NCBI RefSeq assembly: GCF_000315625.1
Contig: NW_005434663.1
Span: 1,064,360 to 1,098,122 of the forward strand
Direction of reading: 5' to 3'
DNA: 33,763 nucleotides
Source of the DNA: Guillardia theta CCMP2712
Lineage: Eukaryota > Cryptophyceae > Pyrenomonadales > Geminigeraceae
Numbering within the stretch: position 1 is the first letter of the stretch; every line of letters begins with the position of its first letter. A program made the translations under genes and the position numbers. Shown one piece after another: positions 28,477-33,763 of the stretch. The notes beneath the pieces are model-generated. The model was not told the DNA's origin. It did not search any database and worked only from the letters and a program-made list of their open reading frames with translations.

Positions 28477-30723
28477 ATGTTGAGTGTCTATGACATAGCC
28501 ATTGACGCTGCAGATAAGAATGGCAAAAAATCAAGAAAACAATTCACAAATGCCGTCATGCAGGGGAGCTCCAACATTCTTGATCTCGAGATTCTGACAA
28601 AGCAGGACGAAGGGATCGAGGGGGTGCAATCAGAAATCGAGGGAGAACAACAAGAGATGAAAATTGAAGAGATCGGAGATGTACAACAAGAGATCAAAGG
28701 TGTACAACAAGATATCAAAGTTGTACAAAAAGAGATCAAAGGTGTACAAAAAGAGATCACAGATGTGTTGAGAAGGATGCAAGATCAAAATGACCAAATG
28801 CTGAAGGAGGTCCACATGCAGCTTGTGCAGCAGCTTGTAGCGTACCAGCAGCAGCTTGTAGCGTACCAGCAGCAGCTTGTAGAGGACAAGAAGCAGCTTG
28901 TAGCGTACCAGCAGCGGCTTTTAGACAGGGAGAAGCTGCTCTTGGACAAGGATAAGCAGGTTGAGAGGCTTATTCCACGTCCTGTGCAACTTAGAGACAG
29001 TGTGTCAAGACCTGAAGGTGAAACAGAATTGAATGTGGCTATCATGGGTACTAACAGGACTTATGCTAGTTGGCATGCTAAGTTTCTTGAAAGAGCTCTG
29101 GACTACCGCATGCGCAGGAAAGGTTTTACGGGCTAATGAATACGTCAGCTTCTCCGCATGCTTAGGAGGCCACGAGACACTTGGAAACAAGCTCTTCATA
29201 CGAGAGTGCTACTTCGAGATGAGGCGGAAAATTGCAGAGGATTTCAAGTTGGACCCAGAGACGCTAGAGGGCATGGACACCAATCAAGGATGCCATCAAG
29301 TGATCCTCACAGGTACTCCAGGGATCGGGAAGTCCTGCTTCGCATACTTCTTACTTCTTCAGCTCCTCCGGCCTGGTGAGGAAGTAGTGTATCAGATAGG
29401 GAGTGAATATTGGTACTTTGATGGAGAAGCATGGAACCTGTTCATGGATGGATCCGTAGCGCAACGCTTTCTCCAAATGTTTAGGCGCTGGTATATCTGT
29501 GATCTGTACAAAAACCAGGGGAGCTATTCAATGTCACGAACCGCCAAAACAATCATAATCTCTTCACCGAAGTATGGGATGTTCAAGGACATTGTGAATA
29601 CTGGATCGGCGAAGAGATATTTCTTGCCGTTGTGGTCAGACGATGAGATGTCACTCTTCATCATGATGCAATGGGGGCGTATTGACTCCGATGAAGTGAT
29701 GAAGATCGTAGAGGATTGGGGCAATGTGCCGAGAAATATCGTCGTGAAACCTTTAGAGACACTTGAGCAGGCTGTTGAAGGAATAGAATCAGTGTCATCA
29801 CTCAAGAGGAAGATGGATGCAGCAGTGAATGAAGACCTTGGAATGCCATCGAAACTGATTCACCTTTCCCCCAGCACTGACTACAGATCCTTTACCGCTC
29901 GAATATGCTCGAAGAAGGCCGAGACGATGATATTTGAGGCCCTTGTGAAAAGGGATTGGGATCATGTTGTCGACTTTGCTTTTTCGAGTCCTAATTCTGG
30001 CTATGAGTCAGCAGCAGGTGTAGCTTTTGAACACATTGCGCATGAGGTGCTGAAGGGAGGAGGAAAATACAATCTGCGAAGGCTGGAGAAGGATAAGGGC
30101 GATAGAAACGGGTTAAAGAAGCTGAAGTTGAAGAGATCGCAACCGTACATTGAATTTGCATCATCAATCAGAGACTTGGAGGAGTGGGTGATCATGCCGA
30201 ATGCATACTGTAAGCCAAAGGCATTAAACTTCGCTTGCATGGATGGGATGTCATTGTCTGCCAGCGGGGTTCTCTACATGTTCCAGATAACACGAGCGGG
30301 GAAACATCCTATCAAAGTGGACTCATTGCTCAGCATCTTGAAAGCTCTGCAAGTCAAGAACAAGTTTGAGAGGGTAAACTTTGTGTTCGTTGTACCTTCA
30401 GGGCATGAGGAAATGCCCTGCTGGGGACGAGATCAAGGCTTGACATCTCAGGGAGTGAAGGCAAACCAGGAGCAGGAGAGTCAAATGAGGGGAGTAACTC
30501 AGTATATCATGATGCTTTCGAAGGAGGATGCGATGCGGAGGCCAAGGGGATTGAGTTTCGCTCCGCAGCATACGTAGTCAATCGTAAGAGCAGCGCCAAG
30601 GGAGTAGTTGGAACCTGGGAGGACGCGACAGAAGAAGAGAAGTTTTTGCACTTAGACAGTCGCCTTGCAAGATTGTGCTTCAAAGACTTTAGAATCGTCA
30701 GAATTCCTGTTTTGCACATGTAG
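28477..30723 (+). CDS. Crinkler (CRN)/RHS-like P-loop protein with long N-terminal coiled coil
   Basis: Exon 1 runs 28477-29047 and exon 2 begins 29118 after a 70-nt GT-AG intron. The in-phase frame stops at 30577, but protein-like sequence in another frame continues to a TAG at 30721-30723, through a small intron (a 35-nt GT-AG candidate at about 30454-30488) or a frameshift. The N-terminal 190 residues form a predicted coiled coil with heptad repeats (VQQEIKG-type, then QLVAYQQ-type). Next comes an NTPase domain with Walker A GTPGIGKS, and a C-terminal region with FEHIAHEVLKGGG, a D...FQIT segment and HPIKVDSLLSILKAL, then a FVFVVPSGHE strand. The latter pattern resembles the restriction-endonuclease-like fold described in Crinkler/RHS proteins of oomycetes, fungi, trypanosomes and algae. 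In pathogens these act as host-nucleus effectors; in free-living protists the role is unknown. The canonical ubiquitin-like header is not visible. Confidence 0.75.
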
Positions 30724-31040
30724 GCGATCATTTCGAAATATACAAAGTTGCCAGTGCCCAGCAATCTTTGCGTTGTGAGATGAGGACATTCGTCACGACG
30801 TGGCGCCTTCCTCAGTGAAATGACTAGACGCTATCCGATAGACTCTTCCACTGACAAACCGTGCTGGCAATACGCAGAAGGAAGTTTGTTTTGCAATGAT
30901 GGTGTGAGTTGCTGCCGTGACCTGCTTTCAACTCACGTCACTGATTACTCTATGAGCAGGATGTTCAGTTCAACATTTACATGCGGCGAGATAATATCCG
31001 ACCTCTTGAACATCTGGTGGATCCACACCATTTCAAACCT
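30724..31040. other. 3' flank of the Crinkler-like gene
   Basis: No gene was supported. A plus-strand frame at 30820-31386 is open but lacks protein-like features and overlaps the minus-strand Cys-pair exons, so it is probably a shadow. Confidence 0.4.
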
Positions 31041-31582
31041 CGTACCTCAGTTGCCACTGCTTCAAAGCCCCGCCGTTTCTCTTCGATTTGCATCGATAAC
31101 AATTCTTTGTCGCCCCATACTTGTCAATGTCCACAACCTTGTAGTATTCCATGTGCTAATACAGGTTCACTTCGGTACAGGCTGCCTCAAGAGCGAAGTA
31201 AGGCAATGGCACCCTCAGACTGTCGTGTATTCGTGCTTCAAAGATAGGAGCCGCCTACGGCGAATAGGGCGCCCACCTCGTGAGCCTTGGAGGATTTGGA
31301 CAACTCAAGCACCTCGCGTCATTCCTCTGGGTGCTGATATTGACCCACTTGGAGACGCCAGATCATGGAAAGCTTCCCTGTACTGATCACCCTCCCACGA
31401 TTCCCTGCCCGGCGGCGCCTCAAAGGTCTGCTCTCCTTCTCCGGTGCAGCTGGTTTGTCACATTTGCCGCAATGGTTTACCTCGCCTGCCTGGGTCACCA
31501 CAGACGCACAGACGTGATGGAAGAGCTGCTTGCGCTTGCACAACTTGCATGTTTTCAGTTCTGAGTTTGGTTGGTTGGACAT
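31040..31582 (-). CDS. Small Cys-pair (zinc-finger-like) exons, fragment or small gene
   Basis: The minus-strand ATG at 31582 begins a peptide with TCKLCKRKQLFHHVC and, after a stretch ending in a possible splice, NHCGKCDKP. This is a CxxC...HxxxC...CxxC pattern able to bind zinc. About 400 bases further along the same strand, an ATG near 31151 gives MEYYKVVDIDKYGATKN then CYRCKSKRN and a gt donor (ctgag|gtacg) near 31040. The exons between are not resolved (KSSKAHE, LPYFALEAACTEV are candidates) and in-frame stops separate some of them. It could be a degenerate transposase or other zinc-ribbon protein, or an incomplete gene. Function is unknown. Confidence 0.3.
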
Positions 31583-33763
31583 GATACACGCCGATGCAAA
31601 CTTGAAACAAGCAAGACTGGATCATTCGTGTAAAGTGTGGCTGCTTCGAGAAGATGATCGCTGAATCTATCCCAGAGAATGTCTTTATTTTGAATTTTTT
31701 CAGGCTCACGACACTTTCTGCTAAGGATTTCTCACATTCTCTTAAAAGTTTTCGCAGCACAACAGAGTGAAAATATTTTACACAGCATAACAGTGAAAAA
31801 TCCTGATGAGAAAAGAAGGGGCAAATGTATATAAGAAAAAGACACTCAACCCTTATTGAAATGAAGTGTGCGAGGCTGAAAGGTGTTTTAGCAAGCTGCA
31901 GGATATACTTCTTTATTGACTGAGTGAAAAAGAAACTTCCTTCACCCGCATGCAACGACAAGTCATCATGGTGAGAGGCTTCGAATCTATTGCTGCTTGA
32001 ATGTGGATGAGAATTTAATCGTCTAATGTATCCATGTAGATAGACTAAGACCTTTTCTTAGTCTCTGACTTTGAAAGAAAGTTTTGAATTCCGCTTCTCT
32101 TACATGGCTGCATGACAGAGAAAGCTGTCTAGGAATGAAGATGTCTTTAGAATACATTGCAAAAGATGAATACACCTTTTCTGCTCTCTTATTCGTTGTT
32201 TCAAGCATGAGAGCCGTATGTACGAGGATTCAGAGAGGAAGTATGGTTTACAATGCTGCACCATCAGTTTGCAAATGAGGTGCTTTCATGCACTCCAATC
32301 TTGCAAATATGCTAGAAACATTCAAGTATTTGCAGTTCAGATCCTCAAAAGCAACATCTTCACATTGGTTCTGCTTGAGCATGCATTCAAAATGCTCAAG
32401 GATCAACATGCTCCACGTAGCTGCGGCGACATGGAAAGTCTGTTTCAACCACAGGATGAGAATCCTACAGCAATCAATGTGGCTTACTAGAGCTACAAGC
32501 ATACATTGTGCATAATTAGGTTTATTTGCAACTTTTTGATGTATCTCTGCTATGCAGGCACAACGAAGAAACCAATGTGAGGCTTATTGTGCTGACCATT
32601 GCGCATGTATTTGATGCTACTTGCGGTTGTCATTGTAATTAGATTGTTGCAAAGAATGATACCTCATGAATGTATAAAGATTTCTGCAATCAGATCACTA
32701 CCACTTGTGATGTCGATCCCAAGCTTACAGTGAGTCGGAATGGTCTACAGGGGAAGTGATGTTTTCATCATCATTCAACCCCTGCATGCATTCTGCATTT
32801 ATGTGAAATGAAAGAAGATACAGAAATGCTCTTTAGCATGGCCTCGAATGCAAGACTGAGATCACTTTATTTCACAATAGAACAAATAATACATGTGTGC
32901 ATACTGTGTTGACGGTTCAAATGTCCGACATCACAGCTAGATAAACGCTCAAAACTAATCCCACGCATCAAGAAATCAACACACTCTGCAAATCTCAGAA
33001 GTGGAGACTCTCGACGGTGTTCAAGGCTTAAGATGTCTTGATTGCCTCTGGCGGCATCAGTGTTTACATGCAATCAAACATCCTCACTGCAGTAGGCGAA
33101 ATGCATGCAGAAATCTTGTGAAACAATCTATGCAATGCTTGATGTCTAATATAACAAGTGAGCTTGACTAATTACGTGGATCTGCAACATGATGCAATCT
33201 CCATCAAACAAATCTTCAAGGCATCGCATGTGGAAAATATGCAATTCAAAAATCATTCATCGCAGGTAAGTATCTTATGATTATTCTGAGCTGCCATAAG
33301 GTCGGTGTCAAGTCAAAATGACAAGCGATCTCCTACACTGGATTCAAACCTCATGTTTTCATCATCTTGTTCTTCATAATAACCTTTTGAACCATGGATC
33401 TCACAACGCCATTGCTGCACACTCTGTTGTCACCGAACGCATCACCACGAACCTAGCGGTCTCAGGTCTCAAACTGTGCTGACTAGAGAGCTTCAAACCT
33501 AACAAAGCCTTGCATGCTGAGATCTGATGCTGGCTACAGCAGCGGATGGTCTTACAGCGGCATCGTTGGAGGAGCAGCTTTGGTGCTACGTGCCGGCGTG
33601 TAGGGGAGACATGAGTCGGGCGTGTACGAGGTTGAAAACATTTCAACCCTCTGAAATGAAAGTTAAAATACATGTAAAGGCCTAGCAGAAATGATAACTA
33701 AACTGCACTACTGGTACTCTTTGGAGGTATCTCTTGCTGCCGTTGAAAACTTGTTTGAATTGC
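31583..33763. other. Terminal 2.2 kb, no gene seen
   Basis: Moderately A/T-rich sequence with no long protein-like frame on either strand, no recognisable tRNA or rRNA, and no long tandem repeat. gcatgca-type hexamers are frequent (for example near 32781, 33063, 33103) but do not form an ordered array. A minus-strand frame at 31458-31961 is open by chance as far as I can tell. Confidence 0.5.

Noticed and set aside
30820-31386. 188-residue plus-strand frame
   Set aside because: No domain or plausible composition, and it overlaps minus-strand Cys-pair exons; probably a chance frame.
33330-33380. tRNA B-box-like ggtttgaatcc on the minus strand
   Set aside because: It differs from the GGTTCRANYCC consensus and no cloverleaf or A-box could be built around it.

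Overview
The window looks like nuclear DNA of a unicellular alga or other protist. Every recognisable gene is cut by many short introns (about 30-110 nt in most genes, some pyrimidine-rich ones longer) with GT-AG ends. Intergenic spaces are short and packed with microsatellites and minisatellites. The mix of a cilia-associated CFAP97/Hemingway protein, a PPR protein with a secretory-type leader, 6TM cation channels and a Crinkler/RHS-like protein fits a ciliated, plastid-bearing protist. A cryptophyte such as Guillardia theta is my best guess, but this is inference from style and content, not an identification. Position 20798-20897 is a 100-N scaffold gap.

Layout. (1) 1-3755 and 8745-12498 are two nearly identical copies of a voltage-gated, K+-selective, CNBD-containing channel gene. 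The copies match through introns and a 7-bp microsatellite, then switch abruptly to unrelated 3' sequence. Copy 1 runs on into an acidic tail (3760-5199); copy 2 runs on into a different Ser/Glu tail (to 13317). Copy 2 can be modelled as 20 exons giving 880 codons in one frame. Copy 1 is cut off at its 5' end by the window and carries one extra A that breaks that model. (2) Between the copies, on the minus strand, lies a CFAP97-domain gene (5559-6704), then about 2 kb of repeat-rich noncoding DNA. (3) 13569-16667 (minus) encodes an unrecognised secreted, Cys-rich protein. (4) 17198-18911 (minus) encodes an SCP/CTDSPL2-type HAD phosphatase, with one probable GC-AG intron. (5) 19230-20560 is noncoding DNA with GGGGTAGGG-like motifs, followed by a 10-bp minisatellite containing the gap. 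(6) 21138-23931 (plus) is a BTB-ankyrin protein (13 exons, 602 aa) and converges on a PPR protein (24092-26447 minus, 6 exons, 701 aa). (7) A hexanucleotide satellite (27761-28129) precedes a Crinkler/RHS-like P-loop protein (28477-30723 plus) whose coiled coil was built from 21-bp tandem repeats. (8) The last 3 kb holds at most weak minus-strand exons with Cys pairs and otherwise no supported gene.

The genes do not form a pathway or operon; this is ordinary eukaryotic linkage. The most notable points are the duplicated channel core with swapped C-terminal tails (real event or assembly artefact), the unrecognised Cys-rich secreted protein, and the Crinkler-like gene with heptad-by-heptad coiled-coil expansion. 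Exon models were made by eye from splice signals, frame continuity and family resemblance; no alignment or database search was run.
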